64,000 nucleotides of DNA from Mastigamoeba balamuthi (GCA_902651635.1 CACRSC010000011.1:362820-426819); one strand, 5' to 3'; numbered from the stretch's first letter, positions 44,333 through 55,505 are shown. Notes: generated by a model not told the origin, from the letters alone. Translations and numbers: made by a program.

Positions 44333-46076
44333 ACCTGGCTGGGTTCGGTCCTCCATCAGCTCGTTTGTTTTCCCTCCTCTCTTCGGCTGGGCTGCTGTGC
44401 GGTAGAAATGCCGGTTAAGGCACAGCACAGTGCCCAGATGCTCGAGCGACGGCCCATGAAACGCACCAAACCTGCGTTGGGCGATCGAAGTGCTTATGAG
44501 TGGGGGGAAGCAGCGCAGGACCTCCGCTGGCGGTTTGGGTGGCAGGGTGCTTGCCGCCTCATAAGTCCGCAGATTTCCGCGCTTCAATATTACAGATTTC
44601 GCGCCATGATTGAATTCGTCGCCTTTCTTCGCCGCCGACAGCGTCTCAAGGCTTCTACACGCTCTGCAGAGGCCCCGCTGAGCGCGTCCGCCAATTCCTC
44701 AGAGCATCTCTGTGCGTGAACATCGCTGTGCGGCGTTTCACCTTCTCCTGCCTGAGGCGGGTCCGTTTTTTTTTCATCCACGATACAGGCTTTCGATTCA
44801 CGTCGATCGAGAGCAGTTCGTGGGATCGGGGGGCAGAGTCCTGGAGGAGCTTGCTGAGCGCGCGTCCGCTCGCTCTCGTTCTGCGAGGTGATAGGTCCGG
44901 TTCTCCTCATACTGCCGAAACGACGAAGTAAGCTATGAAGTTCACCCATAATCTGGTTTGTGCCTCGATAAACACACCAGTCATACAATCGACGCAAGTG
45001 AGAAGTGTTTGGGGCGTGGTGGAAGCCCCGGCAGCATTCCAACTGGACACCAGTCTGGGTGGGAGAGAGCGCCAAACACAGGCCACCTCACACACTGTGA
45101 CACAAACACGCTGTGAGAAGCACAGCCAACACACTGCTGGCATGCGACATCATCGGATGCTCCCCTCCCTCCTCTTGGGGCCTTCCCTCCATGGAGAGGT
45201 CGAGGCAACAAGCCCAAGGGGCCGGCGCGAGAGAGAGAGAGAGGACAAGAGGGGGTGCAAGCAAACTGAGTCGCAGAAGACCAGCGGGGCCCACAAGGGC
45301 CATGAGGCAAACCACTGCACCATGACAACAGACACAAGGCCGCATCAACAAAGCTTGGTTGCAAAGGGGTGAGGGAAACTGATTGTTTGAGGAGACCTCT
45401 GCAGCAGAGTATCTTTTTGCTGAGGTGTTACCCGCACACACCCTCGTCTGGGTGATGAGAGGAAGAGTGGCGGGTTGCCAGATGGTGGCTCGTTCGTCGT
45501 ACGTCGAGGTCAGGTCAGTGCAGACACGGTACTGATGACGAGCAACCACTCCGAGGGCTCGGTTCTCGTCTTGCGCACGGACGTGAGCGGGGCCCTACAG
45601 CTCGCTCTTCTGGTGGTGCCCAATGTCGTTCAAGGTCGGCACGCACGTGTACACCAACGAGCGGTCGACGTCGGAGCAGCAGACGAGGTGGCCAGGAGAA
45701 ATGAGTACGAGGGCAGGTTATTCGTACGGAGGTTGTCGAGGTCGACCAAAGGGTCATCTTGTGCATGAACTCGCCCGCGGTGGCAAGATGATATTCTAAG
45801 CTCGTGGTCGTGCAACGTAATCGACTAGGTGTCCAGAATCCAACGAGGGCAAATCTGGGAAGGGGGATACCGTCACTTGCCCCCTTCCCAGATTGGAACT
45901 ATCAGAGCCAGCCCCCCTGCGCACTATCTTGCCTGCTGAGCACTCGGACTCAGTTCTGCTGTGCCTGCGAGAGAGGCCATCGGGGAGGTCGCTCGGAGGG
46001 CGGGTTGTATCAACGTCCCTCTACAGACACGGTACCAATCCAAAAAGTGCTGGTTTTTGTATTACACTGTTGTCGC
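44333..46076. other. Long intergenic region with decayed repeats and a perfect hairpin
   Basis: About 1.7 kb with no supported gene. Parts at 44407-44500 and 45218-45290 match the upstream duplication unit (41411-41590). Open frames around 44590-45075 and 45475-45768 lack family resemblance and consistent composition. A perfect inverted repeat lies at 45852-45894. Confidence 0.5.
45852..45894. repeat. Perfect 15-bp inverted repeat with 13-nt loop
   Basis: Arms AATCTGGGAAGGGGG (45852-45866) and CCCCCTTCCCAGATT (45880-45894) are exact reverse complements. It could fold in RNA or mark an end of a small element. No U-tract follows and no partner copy was seen in the window. Confidence 0.85.
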
Positions 46077-48052
46077 TTAGAGGACTGTGGCGGCTGTTTG
46101 CTCTGAGAGCTCCGAGAGGGGATAGTACTCCGCCGCGTTGGCCTGCGTGATGCCGTGCCACGCGATGCACGGCGGGCAGATGCAGAAGACAATGAGCACG
46201 CGGATTGCCGCCAGCGCGGCGCCGTACTCCGAGTGCAGCAGGAGGATCTCCCTGCTCAGCGAGAGGATGACCGTGGCCTCTGGGAGCGCCGAGAGCAGGT
46301 CGCGCCACCAGGAGAACTTGGAGGTCACCAGCGCGCTGCGTACAGTGTGGTCCCGTATGACCCTCTGCGCCATCAGCGGGAACAGCGCAGACAGCATCAG
46401 CCCCGAGAGCACAGAGCTCAACACCATCGACAGGAAGACCGACGAGCGCAGGACCAGGCCGAGCACGACCACCAGCCCGATGTTGAGCGCGAGCGGGAAG
46501 GCGATCACGCGGTCGAACTTCACGAGGACGGCCCCCAGGGCGACGCACAGCGCCACGCGGGCCGCGCTGGGCACGAGCCACAGGGGCGAGTAGAAGAACG
46601 CGCAGGACCAGGGGACGACCGAGAGCGCCACGTTGAGGGCTGCCGCGCGCGCGGGGAGCCGCTTGGACCTCGCGGCGGCCAGGACCATCCAGCTGAACGT
46701 GGCGCCCGTGAGCGAGGCGGAGACGAGGTCGAGGGCGGCCGGGTGCGACCAGTCGAGCAGCATCCTGGAGCCCTGCACCAGCACCTGGATCAGGAGCAGC
46801 GAGTCCAGCGACTCGCTCCGGAGGTGCGAGGCCCGGGGCAGCAGCAGGACAGGCCACGTGGCGCACATGGACATCGCCGAGAGCGCGAGGCCGACGGCGG
46901 GCGAGCCGAGCGGCGTGACGCAGACGAAGAACGCGTACAGCGACCAGAAGAGGGCGACGACGAGGAACGCCTGCAGGTGCGTCGGCCGGGGCCGCGAGGA
47001 CGCCACGAGCAGCGCCCCGCTCGCGACGGACCGCTGGACGAGGTCGTTCCACGCGCGGCACGTGAGCGCCACGGCGCTGATGTCCTTCCTGCTCAGCATC
47101 GACAGCACGCAGGCGAACGCGTAGGGGTCCGAGCCCAGGGGCGCGGGGCTCGCGGGCGCCGGCGCGGCCTCGAGCCGCTTGATCGCGCCCCTGCCCCGCG
47201 CGAGCAGCGAGAGCAGCAGCCTGGCGGGGAACACGAGCAGCAGGGCCGGAGTGTCGCGCAAGAGCTGGACGCCCGAGTTCACGGCGCGGTGCAGGCGCGG
47301 GCCGAGGTTGGCGAGCAGCTCGAGCCTCGAGTGCCGCCGCAGCGAGCAGAAGACCGCCAGCGCGGCGAGCGGCAGCGCGCAAGAGACCGGGGAGAGGACA
47401 GCGGGGACCCGTCGCAGCCCCCGAGTGACCCTGCGGCACCCGTGCACGTTGGCAGACCACGAGATGACCGTCTCGCGGTCGCCGCCGACCTCGAACGCTC
47501 GCGTGGGCCCGTAGTACGGCCTCGAGTCGACCCAGACGTCCCGGAGGTCGCCCCACGGCAGAGAGACGGTGCCGCGGGGCCCTGCGGGTATGCACAGAAC
47601 GTTCCTGCGCCCGTCGTGGCTCAGCTCCAGCATCTCTGCGCCGAAGACGACGGAGACAACCCCCGCGCTCGCGGGCAACGCGCCCTGGAGGTAGCGTGAG
47701 CCTCGAGATGCGTCAAGAGTCGGTGGAGCACGTCGACAGAGACGGTGTGAGTCGGAGGAGTGTTCCACAGGACACTGGAAATCGCGGACGGCCACCGCGT
47801 CCTGACGTCAACTCCACGCGATAGCTGCAGCCCGGGCGGGTGCACGGCGATGTCGCGCACGCTGGCCGCGTGCACTGTCACCGCGTGGCCGCCGGGAGCC
47901 CGCGATGCGCCGGAGTGCACAAATGACAGGTTCACAGAGACCACGCAGGGGGCGGCGCGCGACAGAACGTAGTCCACAGTGCCCGGGACGAGCTCGGCGA
48001 GCACGGGCACCTGGGCGAGCGCCGCAATCACAGAGAGCACCTGAACGAGCAT
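46077..48052 (-). CDS. Unknown secretory-pathway membrane protein with an F-box-like segment
   Basis: ATG at 48052 begins a signal peptide (MLVQVLSVIAALAQVPVLA), followed by a beta-rich region (VNLSFVHSG). An intron of ~47 nt (GTGCTC...CTCCAG, about 47693-47739) joins to a second exon with GALPASAGVVSVVFGAEML. A first membrane helix (ALPLAALAVFC) lies near 47360. Near 47060-47140 the sequence DPYAFACVLSMLSRKDISAVALTCRAWNDLV resembles an F-box. At least seven further hydrophobic helices follow to the C-terminus. F-box domains act in the cytosol with SKP1; here the segment would be a cytosolic loop between membrane helices, if the topology is right. Not matched to a named family. Confidence 0.65.
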
Positions 48053-48915
48053 CGCAAGCTCATACCGCCTATTTCGAATACTGGAGATTTCGAAATTATC
48101 TTGTCAAAGATAAATATCCAGTTTTCCCCCATTTCCGTATTGCATTTTATGCACATGGAAATCCAGTGTCCAAAGGAGATGTTTGCTTGATGTCACCAGA
48201 TGTGGGGAGCGATCCACAACACAGCTGCGCAGTATGTCACGAGCTGTGGCTTCAACTGAGCCTGAATCAGTCACCTCAGTTGGCCCCTGACTGGCTGTGC
48301 CTGTGCGGGTTCTGAAGGGACCTTCTGCCTCGTTTCTTAACCCATCTGGAGATATTCTCAGGAAACTCGATTCGTTACAACCTCTCGTTGTCTCCACGGA
48401 GCCGCGGGCATCACGTGGTTTCTGACCGAGCACTGTGCGGACAAGGAAGACCGCCTTTGTTGGCAACGAGCAACATTTGAGACCGAAGATGAGTGAAAAC
48501 GAGCACTCTGAGCTTCACATTGTGGCTGTGGGCAACTGTGCGAGACATGCGAGAGGAGAGCAGCACGTCTCTTGCTGTTACGTTGTCTTCCGCTTTGGGT
48601 GGTGCGGGGGTGCGGAGAACAAACGGGGCTCAGACTAACAGAGGCCAGAGCAACGCAGTTATGAGGGACGCCAGTGCAGTCGCACCACAGGACGTTCTGT
48701 CAGATACTACCCCTGTAGACGAAGTGAATATGCTGGAGCTATCGGAACTGCTGGTGTGCGAGTCGGCGGGCTGTACACTGGCAGATGAGCTGCTCTCATT
48801 GCACACAGCAGACGAGCAGTTTGATGCAGCAGCCAACGCTGCGCACCTCGAGTACAGAACACTCTGGCACCACCCCCCGGACCACGTGGAGAGGCAGTCC
48901 CATCCCTCCTTTATC
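48053..48915. other. Intergenic region with a weak open frame
   Basis: AAATATCC at about 48112 is ~60 bp upstream of the membrane-protein start. A plus-strand frame from about 48489 to 48963 contains VNMLELSELLVCESAG but has no family match, and its end overlaps the cysteine-rich gene on the other strand. It is left unannotated as a gene. Confidence 0.35.
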
Positions 48916-49593
48916 TCATCGCATCGCAGCAAGGACGGCGGGAGCGTGTCCTCGATTGGCTAAGCAGCTGTTGAAAACGGTTGTGCAGTTCAGTGCGCAG
49001 TACTTGGGCTTGCAGTTGAGCGCTGCCGTGTAGTTGCCGCAGGTATCCTGCACCTCGGGGTTGTCCCCACACCCCAGCCTCCTCGCGCACGCCCACGTGG
49101 AGTCGGCAACCTTGCAAGAGACAATCTTCCCTGTCAGGCAACCTTGAAAGAGACAATCTTCCCTGTCATTGTGGTGCTGATGCACGTCTCGAGGGCGCTC
49201 GGGCAGTCCCAGCCACAGCCGGGTGCTGGGAACATACAGCGCTGGACCGCGTTGACTGTTGAGCACATCCACTTGATCACGGACTGGTTGGTGCAGCCCG
49301 CGAAGTTCACACATGACCAGATGGCATCGGTCATGCGGCAGGTCGCCTCGACCTCGACCTCGACCTCGCCGCCGGGGTACGTCGTGAAGAAGTAAACATG
49401 GCCTGGGAGGCCCCAGTGAGTGGAATCACGGATCATCGTACTTGAGCATCCACCTCGTCGATGGCCCTGCTTTGAGATTGACTGTCCCCTGGAGCACGTC
49501 GGCGATGCAGCGATCGACACGGGCATTGCAGTTGTCGCTAGCCGCGGCAGCAAGCACGGCGGCTGCGAATATGGCCAGTCCGGTGGCGTTCAT
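48916..49593 (-). CDS. Secreted cysteine-rich protein with two related modules
   Basis: ATG at 49593 starts a signal peptide (MNATGLAIFAAAVLAAAASD) and CNARVDRC. An intron or frame change near 49390-49450 leads to HVYFFTTYPGGEVEVEVEA. Two similar modules of ~55-60 residues follow: the first with CRMTDAIWSCVNFAGC and CSTVNAVQRC, the second with CKVADSTWACARRLGC and CGNYTAALNC, each carrying about eight cysteines at like spacing. Between them lies a 32-bp tandem duplication that shifts the frame unless one unit is removed, possibly as a new intron. No named family was recognised. It is likely disulfide-bonded and extracellular or lumenal. The first exon join is not resolved. Confidence 0.65.
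49104..49167. repeat. 32-bp tandem duplication inside the cysteine-rich gene
   Basis: Two adjacent 32-bp units (49104-49135 and 49136-49167) differ at one base. On the coding strand each contains CAAGGTTGCC, so the duplication brings its own GT and AG: a 32-nt interval 49110-49141 runs from GTTGCC to GCAAG. Confidence 0.95.
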
Positions 49594-49757
49594 CGGCTGA
49601 GTTGAATGAACTGCTGATTTGCTTATCAACGGACACTAGCCCTCAGTAGAGGCCTTCATCTACGGTGACACCGGCAGAGGATTCAGTCTTTCAACCTGTG
49701 CGAGGAGATTTGGGGTGAGGGATGAGGAAACGTCAAAGTAGCGTTTGTTTCTGATTG

Positions 49758-50946
49758 CTACTGCTGCTCCTCGGGCTGCACATCAGCGGGCTCGGGCTTG
49801 GCCACGGGGTTGAGGTCGATGATCCTGTTGGCCTCGGCCACGATCTCGTCAATTGATATGCGCCCGCGGCGCTCGATGACCTTTGCCACCGCCTTCATCT
49901 CGTCCTCGGTCACGTAGATGTACGTCCCGCGGTCGTCCAGCAGCCCCGTGAGCTTCCCCTCGCGCTCCAGCGCCCGGATCTTCTCGGCGGCCTCGGCGGC
50001 CTTGATGCCGAACTCGGCCCCGAGCTCCTCGAGGCGCACGACCTTGGAGGTCTTGACAAAGTCGAGGAACTCGCGCGTGCGGGCCTCGAGGGCCGCGGCG
50101 TCGTCCTGGTGCGTGCCCTTGGTCTCGGTCTCGATGAGCGACTTCCACTCGTTGTACTCCTCGAGCTCGCGCTGCTCCTTCTGCCGCAGGCGCTCCTTCT
50201 CCGCCTCCTCCTCCTTGCGCTGCTCCTCCTCCTCCTTGGCCCTCTTCTCCTTCTCCTCTGCCTCCTTGGCCTCATCCTCAGCCTGAGAGGTAGAGAATAC
50301 AAGTGAACCCATGCACAGAATGCACTTGATTGCTGAATTCTATTCACACGACTCAAACCTAACAGTATTGTGTCACGGCCTTCTGACGAAGCACAGCCAC
50401 ATATGCGTGTAGGTTACGTCATTCAGCGACGAAATATCCGTTCAAATACGGCATGCGGTGGGAGAGGAAATGCAATTGAATCTAGCCCAAGGGACGCGCA
50501 GGTACCTTCTTCTGCTCGCGCATGGCGGCCATCTCCTTGTTCATGGCGCGGCGCTCCTCCTTCCTGCGCATCTTCTCCTCGTACTTGGTGCCCCTGCGCG
50601 TGGTCCTGCCCACCGCCCTGTCCCTCGTCCGGCTCTCCTTCGCCTCTGCCTCCTCGTCCGCCCCCATCCCGTCGTCTCCGTCCGATTCCTCGCCGCTCTC
50701 GTCCTCGGAGCTGTCCTCGGGGCGCTGGTCGGGCCACGCCGGGGCCGCGGCCGCCGCTGCCGCGGGCGCTGCGGGGGCTCCACGGCGCTGCATGCGGTTG
50801 AGGCCGCGCGGCGGCTTCGCGGCGTCGGGGGCCGCCGCGGCCGCCGCGGCGACGGGGGAGCGGTCGCGCGCGAGGTAGAGGAAGAGCGCGAAGCCCAGCA
50901 CTCCCGTGAGCGCCGTCGCGATGATGGCGACCAGTATCGGGTCCAT
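49758..50946 (-). CDS. DDRGK1: DDRGK domain-containing protein 1 (UFM1 pathway)
   Basis: ER-anchored part of the UFM1 ligase complex (with UFL1 and CDK5RAP3), which modifies ribosomal protein uL24 on the ER. Two exons (50946-50506 and 50282-49758; intron GTACCT...CTCAG) give 321 residues, near the 314 of human. The N-terminal helix (VAIIATALTGVLGFALFLYL) is the ER anchor, then come a disordered acidic part, a long Glu/Lys/Arg helix and the C-terminal winged-helix domain with EYNEWKSLIETETKG, FLDFVKTSKVVRLEELGAEF and GLLDDRGTYIYVTEDE. The name-giving DDRGK reads DDRGT here. AAATATCT and GAGATATC lie 63-86 bp upstream of the start. Confidence 0.95.
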
Positions 50947-51190
50947 CGGATGTGTGTGTGCGTAGCAAAAGATACTTTTTCAGCGGCTGTTTGACCGGGA
51001 GAATCTAGAAATATCTGGCCACGGGAGATATCGCCCGGAGCGATGGGGAACCAGAGGCGGGGATGTGTATTTCGGCTGTAGGAAAAACAGGGGACGAGTA
51101 GCAATCACTCCGGCGCAGTTGTCGTCGGGAGACGGGGGGGGGGGGACCCTCCCTCCAGGAGGGGGGCATTGCCAAACCCGCCGCGCGGGT

Positions 51191-52444
51191 CTATCGGCGA
51201 CGCTCGCGGTCGCGCCTGGCCTTGGCCCTCTTCTCCGCCTCGTCCTCGCTCAGCGGCAGCCAGAACAGCCGCGGCTCCGCCTTTGTCTTCCTGAACAGCA
51301 CGTCCAGCTTCCCTGCAACGCCGACCCCCGTGAGCTTGCGTGTAGGGTGAGGGAGCGCACCTCCGGCCTTCTGCTGTGGCTGCTGCTGCTGGGCGTCGGC
51401 CTTGGCCTTGTCTGCCGGGGGCTGCTGCTTGGCGTCCTTGTCTGTGGGCTTCTGCTGGGGTGCGTCGGGGGACTTGGCGGCGCCGGGCTTGGCGGCCTCG
51501 GCAACCCTGTTGACTGTGGCGACAGCCGGGGTGCGTGTGACGATGCGCAGGGGCATCCCGCGCCCGGTGGACGCCTTGTGTGCCGCCTCCTCCGTCGAGA
51601 ACGTCACCGACAGCGCCGACTTGTTGTGCTCGGGCCACACCTTCCCGTTCAGCTCGCTCAGCGCCGCCTGCGCCTGCCCCTCGGTGGCGTACTGTGTGTG
51701 CGCGCGCACGCTCAGTGCGCGCTGCAGACGCGTTGGAAGGGGCGCCGTGGCTCACGGTGACGTAGCAGAACGACTTGATGTCGTTGATCCAGAAGAACGT
51801 GATCTCGCCAAACTTGGCCAGCATCGTCTTGATCGCCGGCAGCGTGAACGGCCTCACGAGCTTCTCTATCAGCACCGTCTTGCCCGCCCCCGCGTTCGCT
51901 CCCTCCTTCTGCGCCGCAGCGTCGCACGCGCCCTGCAGGCACAAAATCCGGGAATTCAATCGGCGTGGAAATCTCGAAGATACGCGAATCTCGGGGAGTG
52001 GCCTACGTCCGCAGCACTGGCGCTGCTGCCGGGGCTCGACGAGGGATGCGGCTGCGGCTGCGGCTGCTCTGCGGGCTTCTCGGCGGGCGACTGCTGCTGC
52101 GGCTGCTGCTCGGGGTGCTCGTTGGCGTTCTCTGGGCTGCTGTGGTCGCCGGGCTGCTGCTTGGCGGGCGCCGCGAGCTGCTTGAGCGTGTCCGACGTCA
52201 CGACGACCGCGTTGTCCGCGCTCTGCTCGGCCCACGAGCGTCTCCTGCGCTTGGCCTGCGGCTCCGAGTCGTCCGATCGCGCCTGCTGCTGCTGCGCGCT
52301 GCTGGACGGGGCCTGCGACCGCGTCAGACGGGTCTCGGGACGCCAGATGGGGGGGCTGCACGGGGGCCGCACGGGAGCGGGGCTGGGGCTGGTGGGCGCG
52401 GGGTCCTCGGGCCTCTTTGCTTCGTTTGAGTCGTCAGACGACAT
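51191..52444 (-). CDS. Acinus-like RRM protein (ASAP/PSAP complex)
   Basis: Acinus bridges RNPS1 and SAP18 at the exon junction complex. ATG at 52444 (MSSDDSNEAKRPEDP) starts a disordered Ser/Pro/Gln-rich N-terminus with the basic patch KRRRRSW. After an intron near 51930-52010 comes the RRM: TVLIEKLVRPFTLPAIKTML, EITFFWINDIKSFCYVT, then, past another intron, YATEGQAQAALSELNGKVWP. A Gln-rich linker and a short intron precede the C-terminal motif LDVLFRKTKAEPRLFWLPLS, which is the RNPS1-SAP18-binding (RSB) motif of acinus. The tail is Arg/Glu-rich. Animal acinus has an N-terminal SAP domain, which is not seen here. It shares a 300-bp divergent upstream region with the Rac gene. Confidence 0.92.
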
Positions 52445-52744
52445 CGCAGCGCCAAAACACCAAAACAAAAAAGGCGAGGAGAATATCTCATCTGCCACAG
52501 AATATCTCTCTGATACGAGAATGTCCGATTGCCGACAGAGTCTCCAGCGCTCTCCCGCCAGTGTCGTTGCCGCACTCTCTCCGGCCTCGCTGGCCTCGAA
52601 GGCGAGGTCGTGCTGGGGGGGGGCTGGGGGAAGAAGATATCAGGCGGATACGGACGGGGGGCGAGAATCTTTTGTTTAACTCCGCGGGAGGGCCTTGCTT
52701 CGTGCCAAGCCGGGACAGCGCAGCCACAGAGCACACACAGCGCA
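52445..52744. promoter_or_regulatory. Divergent upstream region of acinus and Rac genes
   Basis: 300 bp with at least three motif copies: GAATATCTC (52481-52489), AATATCTC just after 52500 and AGATATC near 52636, plus GATACGAG. It is the densest cluster of this motif in the window. Function is inferred from position. Confidence 0.5.
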
Positions 52745-55505
52745 ATGGGCCTCGACATCAAGGTCATGGTCGTGGGCGACAGCAACGTCGGCAAAACGTC
52801 CGCCCGCCCGCCCCCTCGCCCCGCCCGCCCCCTCGGTCGCCACGGCCCCTCGTGGCGGCGTGGGGGGCGTCGCTTTTGTGTCGGTTTTTCTGTCGGAGAA
52901 ACGCCGCCCCCGCGCACGGATCTAAATTTGCGTCCAGACAATGTTACTGACCCCTTTTCGCGCGGCGCAGGTGCCTGCTGATCTCCTACACCACGTACGG
53001 CCCCCCGAGCGCCGCCCCGGGACTCCGCCGCGGGCGCCCTTGCCCCGAATTTTTGCTCCTCTGTGGTCCCTTTTTTTTCGAATTCAATCCACAAATATTC
53101 ACCGCCCACACCTCCCTCGCCCTCCCCCCCCCCGCGCCGCGCTGCTCCGCACCACCCACCGTCCCCGCCGGCCGCTCCCCCGCTCACACCCCCGTGACCC
53201 TCGCGCAGTAACTCGTTCCCGGGGGAGTACGTGCCGACGGTGTTCGACAACTACAGCGCCAACGCGATGGTCGACGGCCAGGCGGTCTCGCTGGGCCTGT
53301 GGGACACTGCGGGTGCGCCCGTGGCTCAGCCCCCTCCCCCCCCCCCTCTCCAGCAGCCCCCCGCCCCGCTCACCGCCCGGCTCGGCTCGCAGGGTCGGAG
53401 GAGTACGACAGCCTGCGGCCGCTGAGCTACCCGGGGACTGACGTGGTGCGCTCCGTCCGAGAGAGAGAGGGTTGCCGCAGCCGCCCCTTGTTTCTAACGC
53501 CCGTGGGCCGAGCAGTTCCTTGTGTGCTTCTCGCTCGTGGAGCCCGAGACGTTTGCCCGCGTCCGCGACAAGGTAGCCCTTNNNNNNNNNNNNNNNNNNN
53601 NNNNNNNNNNNNNNNNNNNNNNNNNNNNNNNNNNNNNNNNNNNNNNNNNNNNNNNNNNNNNNNNNNNNNNNNNNNNNNNNNNNNNNNNNNNNNNNNNNNN
53701 NNNNNNNNNNNNNNNNNNNNNNNNNNNNNNNNNNNNNNNNNNNNNNNNNNNNNNNNNNNNNNNNNNNNNNNNNNNNNNNNNNNNNNNNNNNNNNNNNNNN
53801 NNNNNNNNNNNNNNNNNNNNNNNNNNNNNNNNNNNNNNNNNNNNNNNNNNNNNNNNNNNNNNNNNNNNNNNNNNNNNNNNNNNNNNNNNNNNNNNNNNNN
53901 NNNNNNNNNNNNNNNNNNNNNNNNNNNNNNNNNNNNNNNNNNNNNNNNNNNNNNNNNNNNNNNNNNNNNNNNNNNNNNNNNNNNNNNNNNNNNNNNNNNN
54001 NNNNNNNNNNNNNNNNNNNNNNNNNNNNNNNNNNNNNNNNNNNNNNNNNNNNNNNNNNNNNNNNNNNNNNNNNNNNNNNNNNNNNNNNNNNNNNNNNNNN
54101 NNNNNNNNNNNNNNNNNNNNNNNNNNNNNNNNNNNNNNNNNNNNNNNNNNNNNNNNNNNNNNNNNNNNNNNNNNNNNNNNNNNNNNNNNNNNNNNNNNNN
54201 NNNNNNNNNNNNNNNNNNNNNNNNNNNNNNNNNNNNNNNNNNNNNNNNNNNNNNNNNNNNNNNNNNNNNNNNNNNNNNNNNNNNNNNNNNNNNNNNNNNN
54301 NNNNNNNNNNNNNNNNNNNNNNNNNNNNNNNNNNNNNNNNNNNNNNNNNNNNNNNNNNNNNNNNNNNNNNNNNNNNNNNNNNNNNNNNNNNNNNNNNNNN
54401 NNNNNNNNNNNNNNNNNNNNNNNNNNNNNNNNNNNNNNNNNNNNNNNNNNNNNNNNNNNNNNNNNNNNNNNNNNNNNNNNNNNNNNNNNNNNNNNNNNNN
54501 NNNNNNNNNNNNNNNNNNNNNNNNNNNNNNNNNNNNCCCCCCCCCCCCCCTCTCCAGCAGCCCCCCGCCCCGCTCACCGCCCGGCTCGGCTCGCAGGGTC
54601 GGAGGAGTACGACAGCCTGCGGCCGCTGAGCTACCCGGGGACTGACGTGGTGCGCTCCGTCCGAGAGAGAGAGGGTTGCCGCAGCCGCCCCTTGTTTCTA
54701 ACGCCCGTGGGCCGAGCAGTTCCTTGTGTGCTTCTCGCTCGTGGAGCCCGAGACGTTTGCCCGCGTCCGCGACAAGGTAGCCCTTTCCCCCCCCAGGCCT
54801 CCCCGGTCCCCCAATCCCCTGCGCATCGCCCTTCTCCTGTTTTTTCCCCGTAGTGCTTTGCGCTCACCCCCCGCGTGACCGACGGCGGCAGTGGGTGCCC
54901 GAGATCAGAGCGAGCGTGGAGACGGAGCCCCTGATCATCCTCGTCGGCACCAAGTCTGACCTCCGCAACAAGGTACCACGCACACCCGCACCCTGCGCAC
55001 CTCCCTCTGGGGGGCGTCCCCCAGCAGGAGGGGGTCTCTGCTGGTTTTTTTCCGAGCGGGGGTTGCGGTGGAACTTCGGCGGTCTTTGCCGGAGGTACTA
55101 CTGTTGATTAAATATCAAACCGCCCGGACAAATTCCCGAAACGTGTCACTGACGGCGCCATTTTGCCCCCGCGCGTCTCCGTCTCTCCCGCGCTCTCTTT
55201 CGAAGCCGGCGAACATCGCCGTGCTGAAGAGCATGGGGCAGGCGCCGATCACGGCGCAGCAGGGCGAGGAGATGGCCAAGGACCTCAAGGCGCAGAAGTA
55301 CATGGAGTGCTCGGCACTGACGCAGGACGGCCTGAGCGCTGTGTTTGAGGAGTCTGCGCGCCTGATGCTGCGAAACGCGACGGAGAAGGAGGGCGGGGCC
55401 CCCGAGGCCGCAGGGGAGGCCGGCAAGGGCAAGGACAAGTCGAAGAAGATGAAGGGGGGCCCCGGGAAGGACGGCAAGGACAACAAGGACTGCGTCCTGC
55501 AATGA
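52745..55505 (+). CDS. Rac/Rho-family small GTPase, interrupted by an assembly gap
   Basis: Membrane-bound switch for actin and NADPH-oxidase-type signalling. Exons give [111 protein letters not shown] and [13 protein letters not shown]. This includes the Rho-type PTVFDNY switch I and TKSDL (canonical TKxDL). The P-loop is GDSNVGKT instead of GDGAVGKT. The C-terminus is a ~30-residue Gly/Lys-rich tail ending CVLQ, a CAAX box whose final Gln predicts farnesylation. Seven or so introns. The exons FLVCF...RVRDK and DTAG-SEEYD each occur twice, on both sides of a 955-base run of N, which looks like an assembly artefact rather than exon duplication. Confidence 0.93.
53582..54536. other. Run of N (assembly gap) flanked by identical sequence
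   Basis: 955 unknown bases. The ~247 bp before the gap (53335-53581) recur after it (54539-54785) without a visible difference. This is expected when two overlapping contig ends were scaffolded without merging. Confidence 0.95.

Noticed and set aside
45475-45768. Plus- and minus-strand frames near 45.5 kb as a gene or a second GH31 relic
   Set aside because: Neither frame shows recognisable motifs or conserved spacing; probably decayed sequence.
48489-48963. Plus-strand open frame of ~155 codons
   Set aside because: No family resemblance, uncertain start, and overlap with the cysteine-rich gene on the other strand.
53299-54853. Exon duplication in the Rac gene
   Set aside because: The duplicated 247 bp flank an N run without visible difference, which is better explained by unmerged contig ends.
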